The notes under the pieces: model-generated | Database searches by the model: none | What the model was told of the DNA's origin: nothing | Seen by the model: only the letters and a program-made list of their open reading frames with translations | NCBI RefSeq assembly: GCF_040907265.1 | Contig: NZ_JBFOHP010000002.1 | Span: forward strand, 2,876,501 to 2,940,500 | Reading direction: 5' to 3' | Length of the DNA: 64,000 nt | Source: Streptomyces sclerotialus | Lineage (GTDB): Bacteria > Actinomycetota > Actinomycetes > Streptomycetales > Streptomycetaceae | In this document: positions 14,715-25,470 of the stretch, piece by piece | How the letters are laid out: every line of letters begins with the position of its first letter | Numbering within the stretch: position 1 is the stretch's first letter | Position numbers and translations under genes: made by a program

Positions 14715-15644
14715 GTGACGATCATGGCTACCCCTGTCCTGCGCGACCACCGCATCCCCGACGGCGGCCTCTACGAAGGGCAGCGCATCCTGAACCGGCT
14801 GCCCGACGGCTGGGAGGAGCGCCCGTACGAGCGCTTCGAGGTCGTCCCGCAGGCCCGCACCATCGGCGCCGAGATCCGCGGCCTCGACCTCTCCCGCCCG
14901 CTGGACGACGCCCTGCGCGCGGAGCTGAACCGGGCGCTGCTGGAGTGGAAGGTGCTCTTCTTCCGCGGCGCGCACCTCACCTCGGCCCAGCAGCGGGACT
15001 TCGCGCGCAACTGGGGCGAGCTGGAGACCAATCCGCTGCTGGCGCGCGGTGACTCCGAGGACGTGGTGCGCTTCGACAAGAAGGACCCCACGGCTCCCAC
15101 CTTCGAGAACGTCTGGCACACGGACGTGACCTTCCGGGAGCGGCCCGCACTGGGCGCGGTGCTCCAGCTGCGCGAGGTGCCGCCGTTCGGCGGGGACACC
15201 ATGTGGGCCGACATGGCCGCCGCGTACGACAACCTGCCGCAGGAGGTGAAGGACCGCATCGACGGCGCCACGGCCGTGCACGACTTCATCCCCGGCTTCG
15301 AGCGCTTCTACCCGGCCGAGCGACTGGCCCCGCTCCAGGAGCAGTTCCCGCCGGTCGAGCACCCGGTCGTCCGCCGCCACCCGGAGACCGGCCGCAAGAT
15401 GCTCTTCGTCAACACCTCCTTCACCACCCGCATCGTGGGCTGGGACCGGGACGAGAGCGACCGCATGCTGCGGCTGTTGTTCCAGCAGGCCCATGTGCCG
15501 GAGTTCCAGGTGCGCTTCCACTGGCAGGCGGGTGACGTGGCGTTCTGGGACAACCGGGCGACGCAGCACTACGCGGTGGCCGACTACGCGCCGCACGGGC
15601 GGGTCGCCGAGCGGGTGGCCATCGCGGGCGACCGGCCGTTCTGA
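14715..15644 (+). CDS. TauD/TfdA-family 2-oxoglutarate-dependent dioxygenase
   Basis: A 309-residue Fe(II)/2-oxoglutarate oxygenase. The metal triad is visible as His and Asp in NVWHTDVTF (about residues 133-141) and the distal His in RATQHYAVADY (about residues 281-291); an Arg for 2-oxoglutarate follows in HGRVAERVAI. The family includes taurine dioxygenase (TauD, releasing sulfite), alkylsulfatases and herbicide dioxygenases, so the substrate is open. The Cys-codon leader ORF upstream favours a sulfonate or sulfate ester. AGGAGG at 14705-14710 best fits the GTG at 14715; an ATG at 14724 is an alternative. No transporter is adjacent. Confidence 0.85.
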   Translation: MTIMATPVLRDHRIPDGGLYEGQRILNRLPDGWEERPYERFEVVPQARTIGAEIRGLDLSRPLDDALRAELNRALLEWKVLFFRGAHLTSAQQRDFARNWGELETNPLLARGDSEDVVRFDKKDPTAPTFENVWHTDVTFRERPALGAVLQLREVPPFGGDTMWADMAAAYDNLPQEVKDRIDGATAVHDFIPGFERFYPAERLAPLQEQFPPVEHPVVRRHPETGRKMLFVNTSFTTRIVGWDRDESDRMLRLLFQQAHVPEFQVRFHWQAGDVAFWDNRATQHYAVADYAPHGRVAERVAIAGDRPF

Positions 15645-15651
15645 CGGCCGC

Positions 15652-16644
15652 TCACGGCTCCGCGGGGGCGCCGCCGCGGATGAGCGCGGCGCCCAGCGGG
15701 GTGAGGGTGTGCAGGACCGCGTTGCCCTGCCGCAGGGTGACCAGCAGCCCGGCCTCCCGCAGTACCGTCGCGTGCTGGCTGGCGGAGGCCAGCGACACCT
15801 CGGCGCGCCGGGCCAGTTCGCTGGTGGTGCAGCCGCCGCCGATGCCCCGCAGGATCGCGGAGCGGGTGCGGCCGACGAGCTTGCCGAGCGAGCGGCCCGG
15901 CGCCGCGGCCGCCGTGGGCCGCGGGGCGTGGTGCTCGACGGGGTAGACCAGGACGGGAGTGAGGTCCGGGTCGTACAGGGTGACCGGGGTGCGGCGGCAG
16001 AAGAACGACGGGACCAGCAGCAGGCCCCGCCCGTCCAGGTACAGGTCGCGGTCGACGGGGTAGTCGGCCTCCAGGACGGGCGGCCGCCAGCGCATCATGG
16101 GCGGCAGCGACCCGAGCAGCCGGTCGGCGCCGCCGTCCAGCAGGGCCCGGCCGCGGGCCGCCCGGTCGGCCTCGATCCGGGCCTGTACGTGCGGCCAGTA
16201 CGGCGCGATGGCCGCGTCGTGGTAGCGGCGCAGGATGCCGGTCAGCTGGTGCAGCGGCCGGGTGTCGCCGTGGGCGAGGTCGCGCAGCCAGGGCTGGGGC
16301 GGCCGGCCGTCGGCGAGCCGGCCGTCGGTGAGCCGGGTGAGGTCGCGGTGCAGCCGCGGGGCCGGAGTGGCCTTCAGCGCGGCGAGTGCGTCATCGATTC
16401 CGAGCAGCCCTTCGGGGGGCGTAAGGAAATCGGGAAAATATCCCTTGGCCGGTATCAGCGGGGAGAGGTAGCGTGTTTCACCATTCAACCGGGAGCGGGT
16501 TTCCGTACGCCATTCGTTGAGCGCCGTACCACCCTGCCGGTCCCGAAGTCGGTGAAAACTTAAAACGGTCTCCCAGAGCACATCAGGGCGTGCGGCGATC
16601 CGCACGCGGGCCAGATCCGGTCCACTGAAATGGACGCGCAGCAC
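15652..16644 (-). CDS. ArsR-type winged-helix regulator with long N-terminal domain
   Basis: A 330-residue protein of a Streptomyces-abundant family. About 240 residues of N-terminal domain (beginning LRVHFSGPDLARVRIAA, later YPVDRDLYLDGRGLLLVPSF) precede a C-terminal ArsR-like winged helix. The latter reads GCTTSELARRAEVSLASASQ, then HATVLREAGLLVTLRQG. The frame is open well upstream, but similarity to the family begins at the GTG at 16644, which has GGTGGGG a few bases before it. It converges on the TauD-family gene with 7 bases between stops. Ligand and target unknown. Confidence 0.8.
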   Translation of the reverse strand: MLRVHFSGPDLARVRIAARPDVLWETVLSFHRLRDRQGGTALNEWRTETRSRLNGETRYLSPLIPAKGYFPDFLTPPEGLLGIDDALAALKATPAPRLHRDLTRLTDGRLADGRPPQPWLRDLAHGDTRPLHQLTGILRRYHDAAIAPYWPHVQARIEADRAARGRALLDGGADRLLGSLPPMMRWRPPVLEADYPVDRDLYLDGRGLLLVPSFFCRRTPVTLYDPDLTPVLVYPVEHHAPRPTAAAAPGRSLGKLVGRTRSAILRGIGGGCTTSELARRAEVSLASASQHATVLREAGLLVTLRQGNAVLHTLTPLGAALIRGGAPAEP

Positions 16645-17129
16645 CGAAACCCCACCATCGCCATCAGTCGTCGGCCCCCGAGCACCCGAGTATGCACACG
16701 CCCATGTGGGGTCACCACGCCCTTTTGGCCAGATCTGAAAAGGGTCGCGCCGGGACCGAACTCCCGGAATGCTGATACTCAATTCGGCGGCGATACGGAC
16801 GGCACGGATTGCTCGGACCCGTGGGGGGTGACGAGCCGTCACCGGCCGTCCCGCTACCCGCCGAAGGCCGCCGCCCGGGCCGAGCTGGCGGCGGCAGCTC
16901 CCGAGGGGGGAGTCCGGAAAAGGCGAGGGCGGCACCTCCGCACAGGTGCCGCCCTCGTTTCAGGCGAACCGGAGCCCCTTGATCGGCTGAGGGTCGGGGG
17001 CCCATCCAGCGGCTCCGGTCGTCCACGGCCGGCGTACCGGCCGTCCGCCGCCTGCCGGCCGGTGTTCGTGCACCGACCGGCAGACGAGTCTTTCCGGAGG
17101 TCAGCGGCTACCGCTGCCCTCGGTACGGG
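16645..17129. other. 485-base intergenic region
   Basis: No convincing gene. It holds the ArsR promoter side, a strong hairpin (16924-16957) and, at its end, a near-duplicate of the last codons of ppdK (17100-17123). A 104-codon open frame on the minus strand (16712-17026) has no recognisable protein features. Confidence 0.6.
16924..16957 (-). terminator. Strong hairpin terminator downstream of ppdK
   Basis: CGAGGGCGGCACCT (16924-16937) and AGGTGCCGCCCTCG (16944-16957) form a perfect 14-bp stem with a 6-base loop. Short T-runs follow on both strands (CCTTTTCC on the minus strand), about 170 bases after the ppdK stop. Confidence 0.8.

Positions 17130-17152
<23 letters not shown>
17100..17152. 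repeat. Imperfect tandem duplication spanning the ppdK stop codon
   Basis: Copy A (17100-17123) and copy B (17129-17152) are 24-base units differing at four positions. Copy B carries the real ppdK stop (TCA at 17130-17132 on the plus strand) and the last six codons (KGSDSR); copy A would encode EGSGSR-stop. Confidence 0.7.
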
Positions 17153-19895
<2,743 letters not shown>

Positions 19896-20220
19896 GGGAC
19901 TGACTCCTCGCGGACGGGCTGCCCTGACGGCGAGGAACATACCCAGATCGAAGGCGTCTGGGTACGTCCACTCGGTCGACATACGCCCGTAACCCGGCGT
20001 CAGCCAACAGATCGAAAGTCGCCTGTCCCGACCCCATGCATACATCTTCTGAACTCATGACTCCGGAAGGTGCGGATGATCACGGTCGATTCTGCACGGA
20101 GCGCGACGACTCTCTTGATCGCTTGAACTCAAGATCCATGGCACCCAGTGCCAGCCTTGGAGACATAGAGCCCCGATGAAACGCTCATCTGAGCGCCCCC
20201 CTTATCAAGGGTGGCGAGAA
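19896..20220. other. 325-base intergenic region upstream of ppdK
   Basis: It carries the ppdK promoter and 5' leader. It also contains a small palindrome CTTGAACTCAAG (20120-20131) and two hairpins at 20182-20211 that lie just after the stop of the amidotransferase gene. No coding signal was seen. Confidence 0.6.
20182..20211 (-). terminator. Double hairpin downstream of the amidotransferase gene
   Basis: On the minus strand, directly after the stop at 20221, comes the stem CCCTT/AAGGG (20199-20203 with 20207-20211), then the stem CGCTCA/TGAGCG (20182-20187 with 20190-20195). Together they would separate the gene from ppdK. Confidence 0.45.
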
Positions 20221-21018
20221 TCACGCGCCGCGAGGCCCTCCGATCCCACGATTCGGACCCGCCGGCGGACACGTAACGCCGCCGTCATCCGCCGTCGCGA
20301 CCCGCTCCAGGAAGGCGTCCACGAGCGCGTACGCCCGTTCCCGCGTCTCGGGAAGCGCCGCCCGCACCTCCTTGACCAGCGCGTCGGGGTCGGCGCCGAG
20401 CGCCTCCGCGACACCCGTGTCGTCGTGGTCGAACCAGGCCCGCAGCACCTCCGGCGTCAGCTCCGGATGGAACTGCACCCCCATCGACCGCCCGCAGACG
20501 AACGCCTGCGACGCGACCTCGTTGCGCGCGAGTTCGCGGAGCGGCAGACCGGCGCCGCCCCCTTCCGGTACGGCCTCCGGGAGCAGCCACCGGTCCCCGT
20601 GGAATAGGAACCACGGCCCCGGCCCGACCAGCTCCGGCTCGTCCGCCTCGACCTCCGTCCACCCGAGCTCGAAGCGCGGGGCCCGCTCGGCCGATCCCCC
20701 GAGCGAGGCGGCCAGCAGCTGCCCACCGAAGCAGATGCCGAGCACGGGTATGCCCAGCCGCCGCGCGTCCCGCAGCAGGTCCAGCTCCGCCCGTATCCAC
20801 TCGTTCATGCGGTTCACCGACCACGGCGCGCCGAGCGACAGGATCAGGTCATATTCGGCGACCGCCGGAAACCGGGGCTCGACGTCCGGAGACGCGTACC
20901 GCTCGGCGGGGACCACGAGCAGTTCGTCGAACGCGTATCCGCGCTGCGCCAGCCGGTCGCCGACATGTCCCGCGGTGGACAGGTGGTCGTGGGCGATGAC
21001 CAGGGCGCGCTTCGTCAC
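20221..21018 (-). CDS. Type 1 glutamine amidotransferase-like protein
   Basis: A 265-residue class-I GATase fold protein. The nucleophile Cys is in GIPVLGICFGGQLLAASLGG (about residues 90-109) and the catalytic His in SMGVQFHPELTPEV (about residue 185), with Glu two residues later, completing the Cys-His-Glu triad. Such stand-alone domains hydrolyse glutamine or gamma-glutamyl compounds (GMP synthase-like, or PuuD-type families). No synthase partner is adjacent. The GTG at 21018 has CGAGG six bases upstream. About 45 residues follow the catalytic glutamate region, longer than a minimal GATase domain. Confidence 0.8.
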   Translation of the reverse strand: MTKRALVIAHDHLSTAGHVGDRLAQRGYAFDELLVVPAERYASPDVEPRFPAVAEYDLILSLGAPWSVNRMNEWIRAELDLLRDARRLGIPVLGICFGGQLLAASLGGSAERAPRFELGWTEVEADEPELVGPGPWFLFHGDRWLLPEAVPEGGGAGLPLRELARNEVASQAFVCGRSMGVQFHPELTPEVLRAWFDHDDTGVAEALGADPDALVKEVRAALPETRERAYALVDAFLERVATADDGGVTCPPAGPNRGIGGPRGA

Positions 21019-21079
21019 GGAGACCTCGCTCGGTTCGTACGGGCGTATCGTTCGGGGCCACATTTACCGGCACCCCGAG

Positions 21080-21137
21080 CCGTACGGCCCGGCGGCCCGG
21101 CGGCCCGGCGCCCCGGCAGCCCGGCGGCCCGGCGGAA
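21080..21137. repeat. GC-only tandem repeat (GGCGGCCC unit)
   Basis: About six imperfect copies of an 8-base unit GGCGGCCC follow the start region of the amidotransferase gene. It is low-complexity sequence, likely produced by slippage. Confidence 0.6.
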
Positions 21138-21260
21138 CCGTCGCAGTACACCGACGGCCCCCAGGACGCCGGCCGCTTCTGCCGCGAGGTGATGCGGCGG
21201 GTGGCGCGGCTGACGCCCTGAGGGCCGGTTCGGTCGGCGAGCGACGGGGGCGGTTACGGC

Positions 21261-21890
21261 TCAGTGGCCGCGGCGGATCCACTCCTCCAGATGGGGCGCT
21301 TCGTCCCCGATGACGGTGGTGTCGCCGTGCCCGGTCAGCACCTTCGTCTCCGGCGGGAGCGTCAGCAGCCGCTCCTTGATCGACTCGATGATGGTCGGGA
21401 AGTCCGAGAAGGACCGCCCGGTCGCCCCTGGCCCGCCCTGGAAGAGCGTGTCCCCGGTGAAAACGGCCCCCAGAGCGGGTGCGTACAGGCACACCGCGCC
21501 GGGCGCGTGCCCCGGCGTGTGCAGCACCGTCAGCTCCGTACCGGCAACCGTGAACACCTGCCCGTCCGCCAGCTCACCGTCCGGCAGCCGGTCGGGGTGG
21601 GTCTGCTTCCACAGCGGCCAGTCTTCCGGGTGGAGCAGGACGGGCGCGGCCGCCCGGTCGGCGAGTTCGGGCGCGGCGTCGATGTGGTCGTTGTGCGCGT
21701 GCGTGGAGATGATCGCCAGCAGGCGGCGGCCGCGTACGGCTTCGAGGATGGCGCCGGCGTCGTGCGCGGCGTCGATGACGATCGCCTCGGTGTCGTCGCC
21801 GATGATCCAGACGTTGTTGTCGACGTCCCAGGTACCGCCGTCGAGGGTGAACGTGCCGGAGGTGACGAGGTGTTCAATGCGGGCCGCCAT
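21261..21890 (-). CDS. MBL-fold hydrolase, partner of mycothiol-dependent formaldehyde dehydrogenase (copy 1)
   Basis: A 209-residue metallo-beta-lactamase fold hydrolase. The binuclear zinc motif THAHNDHIDAAP is at about residues 62-73, the second His in HTPGHAPGAVC at about residue 125, the bridging Asp in TGDTLFQGGPGATGR, and the last His in LTGHGDTTV. It is coupled to the dehydrogenase (TGATG at 21888-21892). In actinobacteria this pair is conserved and the hydrolase is thought to split S-formylmycothiol to formate and mycothiol. It is about 80% identical to the copy at 54655 (about 42 of 209 residues differ). Confidence 0.88.
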   Translation of the reverse strand: MAARIEHLVTSGTFTLDGGTWDVDNNVWIIGDDTEAIVIDAAHDAGAILEAVRGRRLLAIISTHAHNDHIDAAPELADRAAAPVLLHPEDWPLWKQTHPDRLPDGELADGQVFTVAGTELTVLHTPGHAPGAVCLYAPALGAVFTGDTLFQGGPGATGRSFSDFPTIIESIKERLLTLPPETKVLTGHGDTTVIGDEAPHLEEWIRRGH

Positions 21891-22975
21891 CACAGCACCA
21901 CCACCGAACGCAGCACATCACCCTCATGCATCCGCGCGAAGGCCTTCTCCACATCCCCGATCCCGATCGTCTCGGTCACGAACGCCCCCAGATCCAGACG
22001 CCCCTGCTGATGCAGATCCACCAGCATCGGGAAGTCCCGGGAGGGCAGACAGTCCCCGTACCAGGAGGACTTCAACGCCCCACCCCGCCCGAAGACGTCC
22101 AGCAACGGCAGCTCCAGAGTCATGTCGGGGGTCGGCACGCCGACCAGGACGACCGTCCCGGCCAGGTCGCGGGCGTAGAACGCCTGCTTGTAAGTCTCCG
22201 GACGCCCCACCGCCTCGATCACCACATCCGCCCCGAAGCCACCGGTCAGCTCCCGGATCGCCTCCACCGGGTCCACCGCCGTGGAGTTCACCGTATGCGT
22301 GGCACCGACCGACTCCGCCTTGGCCAGCTTCCGGTCATCGATATCCACCGCAATGATCCTCGCCGCCCCCGCCAACCGCGCCCCGGCAATGGCCGCATCC
22401 CCGACCCCGCCACAGCCGATGACGGCCACCGAGTCACCCCGGCCCACATTGCCGGTATTGATGGCCGCGCCGATGCCCGCCATCACCCCACAGCCCAGCA
22501 ACCCCGCCACCGCCGGCGACACCGACGGATCCACCTTCGTGCACTGTCCCGCCGCCACCAGCGTCTTCTCCGCAAACGCCCCGATCCCCAACGCCGGCGA
22601 CAACTCCCTCCCATCCACCAGCGTCATCTTCTGCCCGGCATTGTGCGTGGCGAAGCAGTACTGCGGACGCCCCCGCAAACACGCCCGGCACTGCCCGCAC
22701 ACCGCCCGCCAGTTCAAAATCACGAAATCCCCGGCCGCGACCTCGGCGACACCCTCCCCCACCGACTCCACCACCCCCGCCGCCTCATGCCCCAGCAGAA
22801 ACGGAAACTCCTCACTGATCCCGCCCTGCTTGTAATGCAGATCCGTATGACACACCCCGCACGCCTGCACCCGGACCACAGCCTCCCCCGGACCCGGATC
22901 CGGCACCACGATCGTCTCCACCCGCACCGGCTCATTCTTCCCCGCTGCGATGACTCCGCGTACTTCCTGCGCCAT
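21890..22975 (-). CDS. mscR: S-(hydroxymethyl)mycothiol dehydrogenase (copy 1)
   Basis: A 361-residue zinc-dependent class III-type alcohol dehydrogenase that oxidises the formaldehyde-mycothiol adduct (and can reduce S-nitrosomycothiol) with NAD. Catalytic zinc ligands are in [10 protein letters not shown] and GHEAAGVVE, the structural zinc four-Cys set in [15 protein letters not shown], and the NAD site in [19 protein letters not shown]. Only four residues differ from the copy at 55284. The codon usage contains an unusual number of A/T third positions for this genome, shared by both copies. GCTGCTCC-type sequence upstream gives a modest ribosome-binding site. The LysR gene at 23087 lies 111 bases upstream on the same strand. 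Confidence 0.92.
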   Translation of the reverse strand: MAQEVRGVIAAGKNEPVRVETIVVPDPGPGEAVVRVQACGVCHTDLHYKQGGISEEFPFLLGHEAAGVVESVGEGVAEVAAGDFVILNWRAVCGQCRACLRGRPQYCFATHNAGQKMTLVDGRELSPALGIGAFAEKTLVAAGQCTKVDPSVSPAVAGLLGCGVMAGIGAAINTGNVGRGDSVAVIGCGGVGDAAIAGARLAGAARIIAVDIDDRKLAKAESVGATHTVNSTAVDPVEAIRELTGGFGADVVIEAVGRPETYKQAFYARDLAGTVVLVGVPTPDMTLELPLLDVFGRGGALKSSWYGDCLPSRDFPMLVDLHQQGRLDLGAFVTETIGIGDVEKAFARMHEGDVLRSVVVL

Positions 22976-23072
22976 GGGAGCAGCCTTTCGCCACGTCAGT
23001 TCACGGGACGGTGCCCTGTCCTGCCCGCCCCGCGTCCACCCTGGCGTTCCGACTCAGCTGCGTCCAACATCC

Positions 23073-23087
23073 AATCCTGATCGGATT
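23073..23087. promoter_or_regulatory. Inverted repeat at the end of the LysR gene
   Basis: AATCC (23073-23077), TGATC, GGATT (23083-23087). It overlaps the LysR stop and lies about 100 bases before mscR. It could be an operator or a weak terminator; no evidence separates the two. Confidence 0.3.
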
Positions 23088-24001
23088 CAGCGCTTCTGGT
23101 GCTCAATCTCGGGGAGGCTGGCCAGAAGGGCCTGCGCGGCGGGCGAGAGGCGGCCGCTGCGGGGTACGGCGATACCCACGTTCCACACCGTGTTGGCGGC
23201 GAGCGGTACGGCGACGAGGCCGCGTGCCTGGTCCTTGTGGGTGACCGGGCGGGGCACCACCGCGACGCCCATTCCCCGCGCCACGAGGTCGAGGAGGGTG
23301 TAGACGTCGTTGACCTCCATCGCCACCGTGCGGCGCGTGCCCGCCGCGGCGAACAGCGCGTCGGCTGCCCGCCGCGCGCCCCAGTCGCGGTGCAGGTCGA
23401 CGAAGACCTCACCGGCCAGCGCCTGTACGGCCAGCGATTCGCCGCTGTGCGCCGGGAGCGGGTCGCCGCTGAAGACGAGCGGGTGGTCCGGGCGGCACAG
23501 CAGCATCATCGGCTCCGTCGCCAGGGGGCGGATGCGGACCCCCTCCTCGTGCCCCTCGTACACCACGAACGCCAGGTCCAGGCTGCCGCGGCGGATCTCC
23601 TCCAGCAGGTGGGCCGAGCCGGACTGGACCATGTGGACCTCGACGCCGGGGTGGCGTCCGCGCAGGTCGGCCAGGAGCGACACCGGGTCGACGATGCCCA
23701 TGCACTGCTCGGTGCCGACGGCGAGGGTGCCGGTGAACAGGCCGCGTACGGCCGCGACCGCCTCCCGTGCGGCCGCCGCGCCGGCCAGCGTGCGGCGCGC
23801 CTCGACGAGGAAGGCGCGGCCGGCGGCGGTGAGTTGGACGCGGCGGGTGGTGCGGGTGAAGAGGTCGGCGCCGAGCTCCCGTTCCAGGGCCCGTACGGAG
23901 GCGGACAGGCCGGACTGGGCGATGTGCAGCCGTTCGGCAGCACGGGTGAAGTGCTGCTCCTCGGAAACGGCGACGAAGTGTTCCAGGTGCCTGAGTTCCA
24001 C
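23087..24001 (-). CDS. LysR-family transcriptional regulator
   Basis: A 304-residue LysR protein. The HTH is at residues 1-60 (ELRHLEHFVAVSEEQHFTRA, then LHIAQSGLSASVRALERELG), followed by TRTTRRVQLTAAGRAFL. The effector domain runs from about residue 90 (FTGTLAVGTEQCMGI) and ends ALLASLPEIEHQKR. The GTG at 24001 is the start that gives the canonical VELRHLEHF opening; no ribosome-binding site is visible, so translation may be leaderless. It points toward mscR on the same strand with 111 bases between. The usual LysR arrangement is divergent, so its target is uncertain. Confidence 0.88.
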   Translation of the reverse strand: MELRHLEHFVAVSEEQHFTRAAERLHIAQSGLSASVRALERELGADLFTRTTRRVQLTAAGRAFLVEARRTLAGAAAAREAVAAVRGLFTGTLAVGTEQCMGIVDPVSLLADLRGRHPGVEVHMVQSGSAHLLEEIRRGSLDLAFVVYEGHEEGVRIRPLATEPMMLLCRPDHPLVFSGDPLPAHSGESLAVQALAGEVFVDLHRDWGARRAADALFAAAGTRRTVAMEVNDVYTLLDLVARGMGVAVVPRPVTHKDQARGLVAVPLAANTVWNVGIAVPRSGRLSPAAQALLASLPEIEHQKR

Positions 24002-24186
24002 GATTAAGCACTCTAGATGCTGGGACCGGGCTGCGGTACGGGTCCTTCTTGCACGCCACCCCGGCACCGTCTTCTTGATCGTCGCCGCCTCGGCACCGCC
24101 TGGGCCCGCTACCTGCGCGCCGCCCGCCCCGACACGTACGCCGCGATCCGCACCTGCGCCACGGACGACGCGCCCTGAGGGGCCGG

Positions 24187-25326
24187 TCAGCCGCCCGACG
24201 TGTCCAGTTCCGCGTCCACGCTGACGCCCGTGCAGTCGTACGGGTCGTCCAGCCAGCCGTCCGGGAGGACGACCTTGTTGCGGCCGGAGGTGCGGCCGCG
24301 GGGGCCGTCGGCGCCGGCCGGCCAGGGCTGGTCGAGGTCCAGCGCGGACAGGTGGTCGGCCAGCTCGGCGAGCGAGGAGGAGACGGCGAGCTTGCGGCGC
24401 ATCTCGGAGCCGACCGAGAAGCCCTTGGTGTACCAGGCCACGTGCTTGCGGAAGTCGATCACGCCGCGGGCCTCGTCGCCCAGCCACTCGCCGAGGAGCG
24501 TGGCGTGCCGGAGCATGACGTCCGCGACCTCCTTCATGGTCGGCCGGGCGTAGTCCTCGGGCCGGTCCTCGAAGGCGGCGACCAGGTCGCCGAAGAGCCA
24601 GGGGCGGCCGAGGCAGCCGCGGCCGACGACCACGCCGTCGCAGCCGGTCTCGCGCATCATCCGTACGGCGTCGTCGGCGGACCAGATGTCGCCGTTGCCG
24701 AGCACCGGGATGTCACTGACCGCGCCGACGTGCTCCTTCAGGCGCGCGATGGCGTCCCAGTCGGCGGTGCCGCCGTAGTGCTGGGCGGCGGTGCGGCCGT
24801 GCAGCGCGACCGCCGTCACGCCCTCCTCGACGGCGATCCGCCCGGCGTCGAGGTAGGTGATGTGGTCGTCGTCGATGCCCTTGCGCATCTTGATCGTGAC
24901 GGGCAGCGATCCGGCGTTGCCGACGGCCTCGCGCAGGATCGAGCGCAGCAGGTGGCGCTTGTACGGGAGGGCCGAGCCGCCGCCCTTGCGGGTCACCTTG
25001 GGGACCGGGCAGCCGAAGTTGAGGTCGATGTGGTCGGCGAGGTCCTCTTCCGCGATCATGCGGACGGCCTTGCCGACGGTGTCCGGGTCGACGCCGTACA
25101 GCTGGATCGAGCGCGGCTTCTCGGTCGCGTCGAAGTGGATCAGCTGCATGGTCTTCTCGTTGCGTTCGACCAGCGCGCGTGTGGTGATCATCTCGCTGAC
25201 GAAGAGGCCCTTGCCGCCCGAGAACTCCCGGCACAGGGTCCGGAAGGGCGCGTTGGTGATCCCGGCCATCGGCGCGAGGACCACCGGGGGCTGCACGCTG
25301 TGCGGGCCGATCTGCAGCGAGGACAT
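24187..25326 (-). CDS. dusB: tRNA-dihydrouridine synthase
   Basis: A 379-residue flavoenzyme reducing specific uridines in tRNA with NADPH. The TIM-barrel opening VVLAPMAGITNAPFRTLCRE carries the FMN-binding region. The catalytic Cys is in the DusB signature HIDLNFGCPVPKVTRKGGGS (about residues 98-117), followed by KMRKGIDDDHITY, VALHGRTAAQHYGG and GVVVGRGCLGRPWLF. The C-terminal helical domain contains FRKHVAWYTKGF. The start at ATG 25326 lacks a clear ribosome-binding site. Divergent from the drug transporter at 25471, sharing a 144-base promoter region. Confidence 0.93.
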   Translation of the reverse strand: MSSLQIGPHSVQPPVVLAPMAGITNAPFRTLCREFSGGKGLFVSEMITTRALVERNEKTMQLIHFDATEKPRSIQLYGVDPDTVGKAVRMIAEEDLADHIDLNFGCPVPKVTRKGGGSALPYKRHLLRSILREAVGNAGSLPVTIKMRKGIDDDHITYLDAGRIAVEEGVTAVALHGRTAAQHYGGTADWDAIARLKEHVGAVSDIPVLGNGDIWSADDAVRMMRETGCDGVVVGRGCLGRPWLFGDLVAAFEDRPEDYARPTMKEVADVMLRHATLLGEWLGDEARGVIDFRKHVAWYTKGFSVGSEMRRKLAVSSSLAELADHLSALDLDQPWPAGADGPRGRTSGRNKVVLPDGWLDDPYDCTGVSVDAELDTSGG

Positions 25327-25470
25327 AGGGAGCGGGTTCCTTCGACGGGTAGGGATTCGACGTACGGGACGGGTGCGGTCTCCCATTGTCGCGCACGTGC
25401 GAAGCGGGTCGCCCCTGCGGTCGGCCATCGCCGCCCGGCCGCGCACAGCGAATCGTTGTAGCGTTCAACC

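Noticed and set aside
16712-17026. 104-codon open frame on the minus strand between ppdK and the ArsR gene
   Set aside because: It overlaps the ppdK terminator hairpin, and has no ribosome-binding site or protein-like composition.
21130-21222. Plus-strand fragment reading DAGRFCREVMRRVARLTP before a stop
   Set aside because: Possibly a gene end, but no family is recognisable and it follows a GC-only repeat.
24060-24178. Plus-strand fragment reading GTAWARYLRAARPDTYAAIR before a stop
   Set aside because: It looks like the 3' end of a lost gene, but it is too short and unmatched to name; no upstream part is recognisable.
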